A stretch of 64,000 bases of DNA from Sulfurirhabdus autotrophica (lineage in GTDB: Bacteria > Pseudomonadota > Gammaproteobacteria > Burkholderiales > SMCO01), in contig NZ_SMCO01000001.1 of the NCBI RefSeq assembly GCF_004346685.1, positions 744,001-808,000 of the forward strand, written 5' to 3'. The position numbers and the translations under genes are program-made. Positions 27,373-37,159 of this stretch are shown piece after piece. Each line of letters begins with the position of its first letter. The first letter of the stretch is position 1. The notes under the pieces are model-generated. The model did no database searches. It worked only from the letters and a program-made list of their open reading frames with translations, and was not told where the DNA came from.

Positions 27373-28701
27373 TTAACTATCTTCCTCACGATATTGCTGC
27401 AGTTTGTAACGTAACGTCCTTTCGCTAATCCCTAACCGTTCAGCTGCCTGCTTCCGAGAACCCTTCACTGCCGCCAGTGTTTCAACAATATGTGCTTTTT
27501 CAAGGGATTTCATATCCATTGAGGGTGAGTTCACCGGATTCCCTGCCAACGGAGATGTGTATTCACTCACGGCAACCTTCGGCAAATAGAGATACTCGCA
27601 TTCTACAACTTCCCCTGGCGCAAGGATCATCGCACGTTGAATCACATTTTCCAATTCTCTGATGTTACCCGGCCAGGAATATTGAGTCAATTGCCTTTCC
27701 GCATCTTCAGAAAACACCATGCCGTGACGACCAACACTACTCGCCAAGCGGCCCATTAAATGCCGTGCCAGGGGGATAATATCCTGAGAACGCTCTCTCA
27801 ATGCAGGCAAAGGCAAGGGAAAAACATTTAAACGATAAAACAAATCCTCTCTGAATCGCCCATTTCTCACCTCGTCCGCCATATCACGGTTAGACGTAGC
27901 AATCACCCGAATATTTAACGGGATGGCCTTACTTCCTCCCACACGCTCAACTTCCCGCTCCTGCAACACACGCAGCAGTTTAGCCTGAAGTCCCAATGGC
28001 ATTTCTGAAATCTCATCTAACAGCAATGTTCCTTCCTGAGCCTGTTCAAACTTACCTGCATGCGCCTGACTTGCCCCAGTGAATGAACCTTTGTCATAAC
28101 CAAATAATGTTGCTTCAAGCAAATTTTCTGGAATTGCGGCACAGTTGATTGCAACAAATGACTTATCAGCGCGGGAAGAATGGCGATGAATAAACCTGGC
28201 CAACACTTCTTTCCCCGTCCCACTTTCACCGGTGATCATGACTGTCGCTTCGGTGTTTGCCACTCGTTGCGCAAGCGATAATAATTCGACAGTTCGAGGA
28301 TCCTGCCCGATCACCTCTCCACTTTCCACATCAAATGAAGGCAGCATGTATCGAGCCACTTCCGCCAGCAAGTGATCCGGCTCAAACGGTTTGGGCAAGT
28401 AATTGCATGCGCCTTCACGCATTGCTTCAACGGCTTTTTCAATCAGACCGTAAGCCGTCATCATTAATACCGGCACATAGGGATAACGGGCTTTGATCTC
28501 GCGCAACAATGTATGGCCGTCCATCGGCTTCATTTGCACATCCGTCAAAACCAGACCGACACGCTGGTTTTGCAACAGCTCTAGCGCAGAAGGCCCATCA
28601 GCCATACTTAATGCTTCGTAGCCAGCCAGTGCCAGCGTGTCACAGAGAGCTTCACGCAGATCGTTGTCATCTTCAACCACTAAGATAGGTAATGCATTCA
28701 T
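27373..28701 (-). CDS. flrC: Sigma54-dependent flagellar response regulator FlrC/FleR
   Basis: NtrC-type activator of 442 residues: receiver domain (D11, D12, phospho-acceptor D54, K103), AAA+ domain (Walker A GESGTGKE 158-165) and C-terminal Fis-type helix-turn-helix (RKQAAERLGISERTLRYKL). The sigma54-contact loop reads GSFTGA (205-210) instead of GAFTGA. It lies six bases after flrB, and a sigma54 promoter follows it, supporting control of basal body and export genes. This resembles the class III tier of Vibrio and Pseudomonas. Confidence 0.93.
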   Translation of the reverse strand: MNALPILVVEDDNDLREALCDTLALAGYEALSMADGPSALELLQNQRVGLVLTDVQMKPMDGHTLLREIKARYPYVPVLMMTAYGLIEKAVEAMREGACNYLPKPFEPDHLLAEVARYMLPSFDVESGEVIGQDPRTVELLSLAQRVANTEATVMITGESGTGKEVLARFIHRHSSRADKSFVAINCAAIPENLLEATLFGYDKGSFTGASQAHAGKFEQAQEGTLLLDEISEMPLGLQAKLLRVLQEREVERVGGSKAIPLNIRVIATSNRDMADEVRNGRFREDLFYRLNVFPLPLPALRERSQDIIPLARHLMGRLASSVGRHGMVFSEDAERQLTQYSWPGNIRELENVIQRAMILAPGEVVECEYLYLPKVAVSEYTSPLAGNPVNSPSMDMKSLEKAHIVETLAAVKGSRKQAAERLGISERTLRYKLQQYREEDS

Positions 28702-28707
28702 AAATAT

Positions 28708-29901
28708 TTAACTTTTCGGCAACCTGATTATAAATTTGCTGCCAGAACCAACGGAAGAATCCACTTGCACTTCTCCGCCATGGGCCTGTATCACACCGCG
28801 CACAATTGCCAAACCTAAACCGGTACCTTCCGTACGTGTTGTAAAAAAAGGCTCGAATAGCCGAGATTGCGTTTCAGCATCGATACCTTTACCCGTATCC
28901 TCTACCGACAATTCGACATGGTCCTTGCAAAGAATACCGCCTAACACGACACCGCCACCATCAGAACATGCCTGCATTGCGTTTTCAAGCAGATTGAGCA
29001 ATGCCCCCGTTAAAGCTTTTCGACTGCCGAGAACAGATACTCCATCTGTTTTATCCTCTACTGCAAATGCCAGCTTATGCTGAATCATTTGCGGCTCCAT
29101 GACCTGTTGCAATTCAGCCAATAATGCAGAAATTTTAACATTCTCTTTCGAAATCTTTTCACCCTTAACAAACAACAACATATCCTGTATCAAGCGCTCC
29201 AGATGGCGCAGCCTGAGCAGCGATTTTTCTGCAAAACGAACACGATCCGAATCAGGTAAGTTCGGCTTTGTCAGATTCGCCGTATAAAGGAGTGCCGTTG
29301 CTAACGGGGTACGAAGCTGGTGAGCAAGACCCGCAGCCATTTCCCCCATTGCGGACAACCGCTGATGACGTTCTAACTGCTGCTGCATCTCATGGGATTC
29401 AGTTACATCATGAATTAAAAGAATTCGCCCCCCTGCCATGTCCAGTGAGCTACTGCCAATACTGACTCGCCTCAAGGGACGAAGACCTTCTTTAGACATA
29501 ACATCCCATTCATGGGGTGTGATGGTTTGACTGAGGAAACGCGATGCAACCTCATCCCATTTTTCACCCAGCAATGTTTCACCGAACATCTGATGGGCTG
29601 CAGGGTTCACTTCCGCAATGATACCTTCTGAATTCAGTACTACCACGCCACCAGGCAATGCCTCCAGAAGCAACCCAAGGCGTTGGGAAAGCGCTTCTTT
29701 TTCTAAAAACTGGCGTCGCAATTCGCCATTTGCGACAGCAAGCTCACCAGTTAGCCCTTCAACTTGCAGTTGCAATTCCTTGTAAACCCCGGTTAACTGA
29801 GCTGACGCTTGACTAAAAAGCGTAAAGGCTTGTTCCAGTTCCTGCTGATTTACCTTGTTTTCCTGATCAGACAAAAGAGACTTCTCCAGGCACTCTGCCA
29901 T
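28708..29901 (-). CDS. flrB: Flagellar sensor histidine kinase FlrB/FleS
   Basis: Soluble sensor kinase of 397 residues with no membrane segment. The order is an N-terminal coiled coil (about 15-75), a PAS domain (about 76-170, GGVVVLNSEGIIAEVNPAA), the phospho-acceptor H194 in GLAHQLRTPLA, and an HATPase domain with DTGKGI and TGLGLAI. Its partner is FlrC, next on the same strand. The signal is probably basal-body assembly, as known for FlrB and FleS. The promoter was not found; a chemoreceptor gene diverges from it. Confidence 0.92.
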   Translation of the reverse strand: MAECLEKSLLSDQENKVNQQELEQAFTLFSQASAQLTGVYKELQLQVEGLTGELAVANGELRRQFLEKEALSQRLGLLLEALPGGVVVLNSEGIIAEVNPAAHQMFGETLLGEKWDEVASRFLSQTITPHEWDVMSKEGLRPLRRVSIGSSSLDMAGGRILLIHDVTESHEMQQQLERHQRLSAMGEMAAGLAHQLRTPLATALLYTANLTKPNLPDSDRVRFAEKSLLRLRHLERLIQDMLLFVKGEKISKENVKISALLAELQQVMEPQMIQHKLAFAVEDKTDGVSVLGSRKALTGALLNLLENAMQACSDGGGVVLGGILCKDHVELSVEDTGKGIDAETQSRLFEPFFTTRTEGTGLGLAIVRGVIQAHGGEVQVDSSVGSGSKFIIRLPKS

Positions 29902-30057
29902 TCAAATGACGATATTATTTTGAGCACAACTCGATTTTAAGGTTGGTCAATATTTTGACATATGCACAATTCTATAAAGGGATGGGTCATGTTACCGTTA
30001 ATTATCGCAAAATGTGCACTGAAAATTATTTCCAATCTTAATTATCAACCATACCGC

Positions 30058-30084
30058 TAAAGTTTTCATAAAATTTGCCGATCT
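30058..30084 (+). promoter_or_regulatory. Sigma28 (FliA) promoter of first chemoreceptor gene
   Basis: TAAAGTTT (30058-30065), an 11-base spacer, then GCCGATCT (30077-30084). This matches the sigma28 consensus TAAAGTTT-N11-GCCGATAA at 14 of 16 positions. It is about 100 bases ahead of the gene. Confidence 0.9.
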
Positions 30085-30181
30085 ATTACGAAATAAAATA
30101 GTTTTCTGGATTGTGAACTTGAATTATATGGTTTTTTCAGATGATCTATTTTTAACTAATTAAAACCATCGGGGTCTGAGA

Positions 30182-31813
30182 ATGAATTTCCTTCAAAATT
30201 TAAAAATTCGAACCAAACTAAATGTTCTGGTTATTCTTGTTTCATTACTTCTGATAGGAATTGGCGCTACCGGACTAGTTGGGATGAATGCTTCCAACAG
30301 TGCGCTTTCAACTGTATATAATGACCACCTGATCGCGATCAATCAATTAAACGAAATTCGCAATTATCAGATGCAAATGCGCATTGACCTGTCAAATGCA
30401 AGACAAGAAACAGATGCCTTTGAAGTGTTGAGCCATATTGACAAGGTTAGAAGCAGTATTTTTCAAATTGAAAATCTTCTAAAAACCTACAATGAACGCA
30501 ATATATCCCCAGCAGAAAAAAAACTATTAACGGCGTTTGTGGATGCTCGCCTTATATATGGCAGAACTGGTGTCATGCCAATGATTGACCTGCTCCAAGC
30601 AGAAAAATACGCACAAGCCGACACGTTACTAAAAACAGTTACTGTTCCAACATACAAAAATGCTTCCCAAGGAATTGACAATTTAATTCAGTTCCAAGTT
30701 GACAATGCAAAAAATGAATTCGAACGCGTAACAGTACTCACTAAAACTATTCGTACCGTCTCTATCGTCAGTATTGCTATCGGATTAACCTTAGCCATTT
30801 TAATTGGATTTATTATTACCCGTTCAGTTAGCTGCGGTGTAAGAGAGTTGGATCGCGCTGCTACCTGTCTCGCCAATGGCGACCTGACAGCCCGTGCCAA
30901 ATGGGATAGCAAAGATGAATTAGGGGGAGTTGCACGGGTATTTAATACAATGGCAACTGAGTTTTCCTCACTGATCAAACAAGTACACCAATCCGCAGAT
31001 CAGGTTGCCAACGCTGCAGAAATCCAGACAAATGGCGCTGAAAAAGTTTCCATTATTTCCAAAAATCAGACGCAACAGGCTTCCATTGCGGCCACTTCCA
31101 TTGAAGGTTTAAATTCCGCTGTAAAAGAAGTGGCACAAAAGACTGCTGAAGTTGTTGCTGCAGCAAATGAAGCAAGTGTCATGGCAGCTGAAGGACAGCA
31201 GGTGGTCAATAATGCAGCAAACGGCATCCAGCAAGTATCCAGAACGGTTAGCGCGTCAGCTGAAATGATTGAAGCACTGGGACAAAGATCGAATCAAATT
31301 GGCCAAATTGTAAAAGTGATTAAAGACATTGCGGACCAAACCAATCTACTTGCTTTGAATGCGGCTATTGAAGCTGCACGTGCCGGCGAACAAGGTCGCG
31401 GGTTTGCAGTGGTAGCTGACGAAGTCAGAAAACTGGCAGAACGTACAACTGCTGCCACTTCGGAAATCTCGCAAATGATCTCTGCAATCCAATCAGAAAC
31501 AGGCAGTGCAGTATCTACAATGGAAAAAGGCAGCGTACAAGTCAGTGAAGGCGTGGCAATGGCTAATCAGGCCGGAAAATCCCTGGAGGAAATCAATAAC
31601 AGCGTAAAACGTGTGGTTGAAATGGTACAGCAAATTGCCAACGCCACGCGCTCACAAAGCGAATCTTCAGACGAAATTACCAGCAGGGTTGAGCATATAG
31701 CGAAAATGGCACTTGAAAACGCAGAATCGGTCGATAAAACGACTCACTCTTCCCATGACCTGCAAAAACTCTCCGGTCATCTCCAAGCGTTAGTCAGCAA
31801 ATTTAAACTGTAA
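30182..31813 (+). CDS. Methyl-accepting chemotaxis protein 1
   Basis: Transmembrane chemoreceptor of 543 residues. TM1 is about 14-34 and a four-helix-bundle-type periplasmic domain lies about 35-190. TM2 is about 191-213 ([20 protein letters not shown]). A HAMP domain follows, then the cytoplasmic hairpin with the conserved tip [20 protein letters not shown]. There is no C-terminal CheR/CheB tether pentapeptide. The ligand is unknown. It heads the chemotaxis block and is driven by a sigma28 promoter. Confidence 0.95.
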   Translation: MNFLQNLKIRTKLNVLVILVSLLLIGIGATGLVGMNASNSALSTVYNDHLIAINQLNEIRNYQMQMRIDLSNARQETDAFEVLSHIDKVRSSIFQIENLLKTYNERNISPAEKKLLTAFVDARLIYGRTGVMPMIDLLQAEKYAQADTLLKTVTVPTYKNASQGIDNLIQFQVDNAKNEFERVTVLTKTIRTVSIVSIAIGLTLAILIGFIITRSVSCGVRELDRAATCLANGDLTARAKWDSKDELGGVARVFNTMATEFSSLIKQVHQSADQVANAAEIQTNGAEKVSIISKNQTQQASIAATSIEGLNSAVKEVAQKTAEVVAAANEASVMAAEGQQVVNNAANGIQQVSRTVSASAEMIEALGQRSNQIGQIVKVIKDIADQTNLLALNAAIEAARAGEQGRGFAVVADEVRKLAERTTAATSEISQMISAIQSETGSAVSTMEKGSVQVSEGVAMANQAGKSLEEINNSVKRVVEMVQQIANATRSQSESSDEITSRVEHIAKMALENAESVDKTTHSSHDLQKLSGHLQALVSKFKL

Positions 31814-31914
31814 ATTATTGCAATTTCGCAAATCACAACCTATAGAACAAGTGCGCCATTAACTAATACAACCAAATCCATGCTAATTGAAAACGACTAT
31901 TTACCTAGCTGCTA

Positions 31915-31941
31915 TAAAGTTTTTAAAAATATGTCCGTTAA
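31915..31941 (+). promoter_or_regulatory. Sigma28-type promoter of second chemoreceptor gene
   Basis: TAAAGTTT (31915-31922), 11 bases, then TCCGTTAA (31934-31941). The -35 is perfect and the -10 differs from GCCGATAA at two positions. It lies about 90 bases ahead of the gene. Confidence 0.8.
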
Positions 31942-32028
31942 AAAAGAAGTTAATATTTTATTTCAACATAGCTTCGCAAATACTTAAGAATCAGTTTACT
32001 TGCAAATTCACATAATACAGAGGCAGAC

Positions 32029-33654
32029 ATGTTTAAAAATATAAAAAGCATCAGAACCAAACTTATGCTCTCAACAGGACTTGCTACCATATTGGTTTTA
32101 GCAGCTTTAGTTATTGCGTTGCTAAGCATCCAGCAAGTCACCGCTGAATTTCTGAAGGTGATGAACCATGACCAGCCGCAGCTACAGGCATATAACGATA
32201 TGTACGCACAGGGATTGCAAGGTGGGCAGGCCTTAAGAAACTTGGTTCTTGACCCTTCAAACAAAAAATCCCTTGAAAACCTGGACGTATCTGTTGCTGA
32301 TTTTAAAGAAGCACAAAGCGTTGCAAACAGACTTTTAGAACAGCAAGAAACCGAAGAGGCAAAGATGCTTCAAGAAATTGCTTCTAAATGGGAAATTACC
32401 CTAGCGGCCAGAGAGAGAGTCAAAGCAGTATTAGGAACCAATCAAGCTGAAGCCATGGCTATCCTCAACAAAGATGAGCGACCAGCATGGCGAGATGTGC
32501 GCGAAGATCTTATTAAACTGAAGGATCTTCAACACGAATTTCTTGAAGCAACAAAAAACCAGGTTGCGGCCGCCGCAAAAAAAGCCTTATTTATCAGTAT
32601 AGTTCTGGGCATAGTCGCCGTTGTTATCGGAAATTTCCTGGTCCTGTTTGTGATGGCTCAAATCAAAAAATCAATGGACACCTTGAATCTGTTCATGGCT
32701 GACCTGGCTTCTGGCAAAGGGGATTTGACAAAACGGATGGTGATCACCTGTAAAGATGAAATAGGTCGCACTTCCGAATCATTCAATCAGTTCATGAAAA
32801 ACATGCAATCCGTTATCAATGAGATTCAATCGAATGCCGATCAAGTTGCCAGTGCCGCGAGCGAACTTTCTGCCACTTCATCTCATGTCAGTGAAAGCTC
32901 ACGCGTACAAAATGAAGCTGCTTCAGCTACTGCAGCTTCAGTAGAGGAATTGACTGTAAGCATTGCTTCGGTTGCAGATACTGCAAGTGAAGTAGACCAA
33001 TTATCAAAAGAAAGTCTGGAACTGACGCGCAAAGGCAATGAAAGCCTTTCTGAGTTAGTGGGCGAACTTGACCTGGCTGAATCTGCCGTTAACGAAATTG
33101 CTTCATCAGTACAAGAATTCGTCAGCAGTACCAGCGTCATTACCAACATGACCAAACAAGTGAAAGACATCGCAGAACAGACCAATCTGTTGGCGCTAAA
33201 CGCGGCTATTGAAGCTGCACGGGCAGGTGAGCAAGGACGTGGCTTTGCCGTTGTTGCAGATGAAGTACGCAAGCTGGCTGAAAAATCGGCTCAGTCTGCA
33301 AGCGAAATTGATAGTGTCACTCAAAAACTTGGGCAACAATCCGCTAATGTAGAAAAGTCCATTCAAAAAGGGATTCATTCATTACAATCCAGCCAGGAAT
33401 TCATGGAAAATGTAGCCATTGCACTGGGCGAAGCCAATGGCTCTGTTGCACAAGCCAGCCACGGGGTCGATAACATCACGGCTTCGGTCAAGGAACAGAA
33501 AAGCGCCAGCAACGCCATTGCACAAAACATAGAAAAAATTGCTCAAATGGCCGAAGAAAACGATTCAGCCATTCAGGAAACATCCGATGCTGCTCACAAT
33601 CTGGAACAACTGGCCGCCAATTTGCAGAATGTTGCCAGCAGATTCAAGGTTTGA
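32029..33654 (+). CDS. Methyl-accepting chemotaxis protein 2
   Basis: Chemoreceptor of 541 residues with the same plan as the preceding one: TM1 about 11-31, a helical periplasmic domain about 32-185, TM2 about 187-210 ([22 protein letters not shown]), HAMP, and the signalling tip [20 protein letters not shown]. The periplasmic parts of the two receptors are clearly different, so they should sense different signals. The cytoplasmic parts are similar only around the tip. The downstream cheV gene is 117 bases away and may be cotranscribed. Confidence 0.95.
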   Translation: MFKNIKSIRTKLMLSTGLATILVLAALVIALLSIQQVTAEFLKVMNHDQPQLQAYNDMYAQGLQGGQALRNLVLDPSNKKSLENLDVSVADFKEAQSVANRLLEQQETEEAKMLQEIASKWEITLAARERVKAVLGTNQAEAMAILNKDERPAWRDVREDLIKLKDLQHEFLEATKNQVAAAAKKALFISIVLGIVAVVIGNFLVLFVMAQIKKSMDTLNLFMADLASGKGDLTKRMVITCKDEIGRTSESFNQFMKNMQSVINEIQSNADQVASAASELSATSSHVSESSRVQNEAASATAASVEELTVSIASVADTASEVDQLSKESLELTRKGNESLSELVGELDLAESAVNEIASSVQEFVSSTSVITNMTKQVKDIAEQTNLLALNAAIEAARAGEQGRGFAVVADEVRKLAEKSAQSASEIDSVTQKLGQQSANVEKSIQKGIHSLQSSQEFMENVAIALGEANGSVAQASHGVDNITASVKEQKSASNAIAQNIEKIAQMAEENDSAIQETSDAAHNLEQLAANLQNVASRFKV

Positions 33655-33771
33655 TGAAGTGCCTGATTGCTTTTACAACAATAGCATTTGAGACAAGTAT
33701 TAGAATAAAAATGACTGAAAAAGCTCACTCAGTTTCAAGAAACAATCATTGCTTTTGGAGTTGCGAAGAAC

Positions 33772-34719
33772 ATGTCAGACCTACTTAAGAACATTGATGC
33801 TCGCGCCAAACTGGCAGGAACCAACAAGTTGGAAATCCTGTTGTTTACGTTGGGTACAGACAGCCGTTCAGGGCGCAAGGAAACATTTGGCATCAACGTA
33901 TTTAAAGTACGGGAGGTCATGCGTGTTCCAGAAATAACGCGAGCACCTGAAATGCCGGACTCTGTAGAAGGCATGGTCAGCCTGCGTGGCGTATTGGTTC
34001 CTGTAGTTGACCTTGCAAGGTATGCCGGAGTGGACACTGGCAATCCACCAGACATCATGATTGTTACCGAATACAATGGCCACACACAAGGATTCCTGGT
34101 AGCTGCAGTGGATACAATTCTACGTTTGGACTGGTCAGCAATGCGCGTTCCGCCTGCGATGCTGACTGCACAAATGGGGGGCTTAGTGACCGCAGTAACC
34201 GAACTTCAGGATAACCGGTTAGTTATGTTGCTGGATGTAGAAAAAATACTTTCTGAAACCAGCCATTTCGACGACAGCAATCTATTTGTAGGCCTATCAC
34301 CACTTGAAGTAACGGACCGTACTATATTTTTTGCTGATGACTCGTCTGTCGCAAGAAAACAGATCGAACAAACCCTTGATATCCTGAATGTAAATTATAT
34401 AAGCGCAAACAATGGGTTGCAGGCTTGGGAAGAATTGCAAAAAATTGCCAATCAGGCTGAGCTAAATCAAAAACATGTCAAAGACTTCATCCAACTTATT
34501 TTGACTGATGTCGAGATGCCTGAAATGGATGGTTATGTACTCACCAAAAAAATCAAAAGCGATCCACGTTTCAAAGGAATTCCAGTCATCATGCACTCTT
34601 CTTTAAGCAGTGATGCAAACCAGCAACTTGGCTTATCAGTTGGCGTAGATGATTACGTTCCCAAATTCGAACCTCACAAATTAGCGGCCATGCTTACGAG
34701 CAAGCTAAGCCAAAAATAA
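33772..34719 (+). CDS. cheV: Chemotaxis coupling protein CheV (first copy)
   Basis: Hybrid CheW-receiver protein of 315 residues that couples receptors to CheA and can be phosphorylated. The CheW domain (about 20-165) contains FGINVFKVREVM and VEGMVSLRGVLVPVVDL. The receiver (about 180-310) has the acidic pocket FFADDSS and phospho-acceptor D246 in LTDVEMPEMDGY. It is similar to the next gene along its length, so the pair arose by duplication. Confidence 0.95.
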   Translation: MSDLLKNIDARAKLAGTNKLEILLFTLGTDSRSGRKETFGINVFKVREVMRVPEITRAPEMPDSVEGMVSLRGVLVPVVDLARYAGVDTGNPPDIMIVTEYNGHTQGFLVAAVDTILRLDWSAMRVPPAMLTAQMGGLVTAVTELQDNRLVMLLDVEKILSETSHFDDSNLFVGLSPLEVTDRTIFFADDSSVARKQIEQTLDILNVNYISANNGLQAWEELQKIANQAELNQKHVKDFIQLILTDVEMPEMDGYVLTKKIKSDPRFKGIPVIMHSSLSSDANQQLGLSVGVDDYVPKFEPHKLAAMLTSKLSQK

Positions 34720-34756
34720 GCAGGTACGAAGCAAAACTTGAACTGAGGGAAACAAA

Positions 34757-35695
34757 ATGGATTCAAAGGGAAATCAGAAACTTCTCGACACAATTGATGC
34801 CAGAACCAAGCTTGCAGGGTCCAATAAAATGGAGATTCTGTTATTTTCCTTGGGAAACAACGAAGTTTTTGGCATCAATGTTTTTAAAGTACGTGAAGTG
34901 AGTCAAACGCCGCAAATCACAAAGACGCCCTATATGCCAGTTGGCGTTGAGGGGGTCATTTCCTTGCGTGGAAATATTATTCCAGTGATTGCACTCGCGA
35001 AATTTATCGAGGTTGAAGATGCGCCAGAAGATACCGGCCAGACAATGATTGTGACTGAGTACAGCCGTCGAACTCAAGGCTTTCTAGTGCACTCTGTTGA
35101 TCGAATCATCCGGGTAGACTGGGACAAGGTCAAACCACCAGAATCCATGCTTGCTGGAAATGACAGCATGATTACGGCAATTACCGAACTCCCCGATGGA
35201 AAACTCGTATCCATTCTGGATGTGGAACAGATACTTGCCAATGCCATTGGGGAAGCACCTATTCCTGAGCTGGTCCCCATTGAATCCAAAACTGAAATTG
35301 TTGTGTTCTTTGTAGATGACTCAGCTGTGGCACGTAAAGAAATTGTTATGGTGCTGGATAAACTAGGGGTAAAACACCAACTTGCGAATAATGGACTCGA
35401 AGGCTGGGAGAAACTGCAGGGGCTTGCAAATCGTGCCCAGCAAGATGGCTTTGATCTTCATGATCAGATCAAACTGATTCTTGTAGATGCAGAAATGCCA
35501 GAAATGGATGGGTATGTACTTACCAAGAACATCAAATCTGATCGCCGCTTCAGTAATATCCCGGTGGTCATGCATTCATCACTCTCTTCTGAAGCGAATA
35601 AAGCGATGGGAAAAGCCGTTGGAGTAGATGCCTATGTGGGCAAGTTTGACCCCATCGCGCTTTCAGAAACTTTACGGCCATATTTAAGCAGATAA
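34757..35695 (+). CDS. cheV: Chemotaxis coupling protein CheV (second copy)
   Basis: 312-residue paralogue of the preceding CheV: CheW domain with FGINVFKVREVSQ and VEGVISLRGNIIPVIAL, then a receiver with FFVDDSA and D244 in LVDAEMPEMDGY. The shared openings (LDTIDARTKLAGSNKMEILLF) and receiver ends show a tandem duplication with divergence. It lies 37 bases after the first copy, with GAGGGAAAC ahead of the start. There is no separate cheW in this window, so these may supply the coupling role. Confidence 0.95.
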   Translation: MDSKGNQKLLDTIDARTKLAGSNKMEILLFSLGNNEVFGINVFKVREVSQTPQITKTPYMPVGVEGVISLRGNIIPVIALAKFIEVEDAPEDTGQTMIVTEYSRRTQGFLVHSVDRIIRVDWDKVKPPESMLAGNDSMITAITELPDGKLVSILDVEQILANAIGEAPIPELVPIESKTEIVVFFVDDSAVARKEIVMVLDKLGVKHQLANNGLEGWEKLQGLANRAQQDGFDLHDQIKLILVDAEMPEMDGYVLTKNIKSDRRFSNIPVVMHSSLSSEANKAMGKAVGVDAYVGKFDPIALSETLRPYLSR

Positions 35696-35928
35696 AACAA
35701 TACATTATACGATCTTAACAAGCACGTGTCGCAAAAAATGAAAGTATTGAATTTTAGATTTGAGTTGAAATACAGTGTTAGCAATGCCTTAACAGCATTT
35801 TCACCAGGCAAATATTAAACTTATGTATAAAAGCATTGTTATAATCAAAGTTTAAGTAAACACTGGATCTTACAGCATCCTGACAGGATTTAAGGATTGC
35901 AGTTTTGGTCAAAATTGTGGAGTGATGC

Positions 35929-36318
35929 ATGGCTGATAAAAATATGAAGTTTTTGGTTGTAGATGATTTTTCCACTATGCGAAGAATTGTGCGCAACCTT
36001 TTAAAAGAACTTGGGTTTACCAACGTTGATGAAGCCGAAGATGGTGTCGTTGCACTTCAAAAGCTTCGTGGCGGAAATTTTGAGTTTGTGGTGAGCGATT
36101 GGAATATGCCCAACATGACCGGTATTGAACTGCTCAGGAACATCCGGGCAGATGCTGATTTGAAAAGCTTACCTGTACTGATGGTAACGGCTGAAGCAAA
36201 GAAAGAAAACATTATCGAAGCAGCCCAGGCTGGTGCTAGCGGCTATGTTGTAAAGCCTTTTACTGCAGCCACATTAGAAGAAAAGCTGAACAAAATATTT
36301 GAAAAGATGGGTAAATAA
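35929..36318 (+). CDS. cheY: Chemotaxis response regulator CheY
   Basis: Single-domain receiver of 129 residues whose phosphorylated form binds FliM. Key residues fall on E. coli numbering: D12, D13, D57 ([10 protein letters not shown]), T87, Y106 and K109 (YVVKPF). GGAGTG precedes the start. The 233 bases upstream contain a TATAAT-like -10 near 35840 but no clear sigma28 site. It is followed after 11 bases by cheZ. Confidence 0.97.
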   Translation: MADKNMKFLVVDDFSTMRRIVRNLLKELGFTNVDEAEDGVVALQKLRGGNFEFVVSDWNMPNMTGIELLRNIRADADLKSLPVLMVTAEAKKENIIEAAQAGASGYVVKPFTAATLEEKLNKIFEKMGK

Positions 36319-36329
36319 GGAGAAATGCC

Positions 36330-37097
36330 TTGAGTAATGCTTCCCAAAACAGCGGTGATTCAGACGATTTAGAAGCTTTGTTTGATAGCATCGTAATGGC
36401 CGGCACTGCTGAGCCAGAAGCGGTGGACACTCCTGCACCCGCAGTTGAAACTGTTACTTCCTCCGCAGATAAATCAAGCGAAGATACAAGTTGTAACGAA
36501 ACGGTGTATTCCCAGATTGGCCACATGACGCGCAACCTGCATGAAACATTACGCGAGTTAGGGTATGACAAATCCCTGGAAAATGCGGTGGAATCCATGC
36601 CTGATGCTCGAGACCGCCTCAATTACATTGCAGCAATGACTGAGCAAGCCGCAGAGCGTGCTTTGACTGCTACTGAAGCAGCAATCCCGATTCAGGAGAA
36701 GCTTGAAGCAGATGCCGCAGCGCTATCGCAGCAATGGGATCGATTGTTTGCCAAGCAGTTAAATGTAGAAGAATTCAAAACCCTGGTAACGCAAACCCAA
36801 GGTTATCTGGCTGATGTGCCTGTCCGTACCAAGGCAACCAACGCACAATTAATGGAAGTCATGATGGCTCAGGATTTTCAGGATCTCACAGGCCAGGTTA
36901 TCAAAAAAATTATTGATGTGGCTCAAAGTGTTGAACAGCAATTGGTTAAGTTACTGGTTGAAAGCACCCCCCAAAGCAAGAAAGCAGAAGTTAAATCCGG
37001 ATTGCTTAACGGGCCTGTGATTAACAGCGAAGGTAGAACAGATGTTGTTACCAGCCAGACGCAAGTAGACGATTTATTGGACAGTTTAGGATTCTAA
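36330..37097 (+). CDS. cheZ: CheY-P phosphatase CheZ
   Basis: Dephosphorylates CheY-P. The 255-residue helical protein has the catalytic segment MMAQDFQDLTGQVIKKI (active Gln in the TGQ part) and the C-terminal CheY-binding tail QVDDLLDSLGF. The start is a TTG eight bases behind AAGGAG; no in-frame ATG is nearby. It is tightly spaced behind cheY and 62 bases ahead of cheA. Confidence 0.95.
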   Translation: MSNASQNSGDSDDLEALFDSIVMAGTAEPEAVDTPAPAVETVTSSADKSSEDTSCNETVYSQIGHMTRNLHETLRELGYDKSLENAVESMPDARDRLNYIAAMTEQAAERALTATEAAIPIQEKLEADAAALSQQWDRLFAKQLNVEEFKTLVTQTQGYLADVPVRTKATNAQLMEVMMAQDFQDLTGQVIKKIIDVAQSVEQQLVKLLVESTPQSKKAEVKSGLLNGPVINSEGRTDVVTSQTQVDDLLDSLGF

Positions 37098-37159
37098 TCA
37101 GATTTGTGCGCAACCGTAAAACAGCGGATTCGGACAAAACTTGAAATGGAAATAAAAAG

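Noticed and set aside
15748-29901. Virulence-type (injectisome) secretion system
   Set aside because: The genes are the flagellar set in flagellar order, with FliM, FliN, FliG and FliK and chemotaxis genes beside them. No secretin or needle gene is present.
29902-30057. Promoter of flrB in the gap shared with the first receptor gene
   Set aside because: Several TTG and TATA-like words are present but none is paired at proper spacing on the minus strand.
35696-35928. Terminator between the second cheV and cheY
   Set aside because: Only a 5-bp stem (AATGC/GCATT) was found, which is too weak to call.
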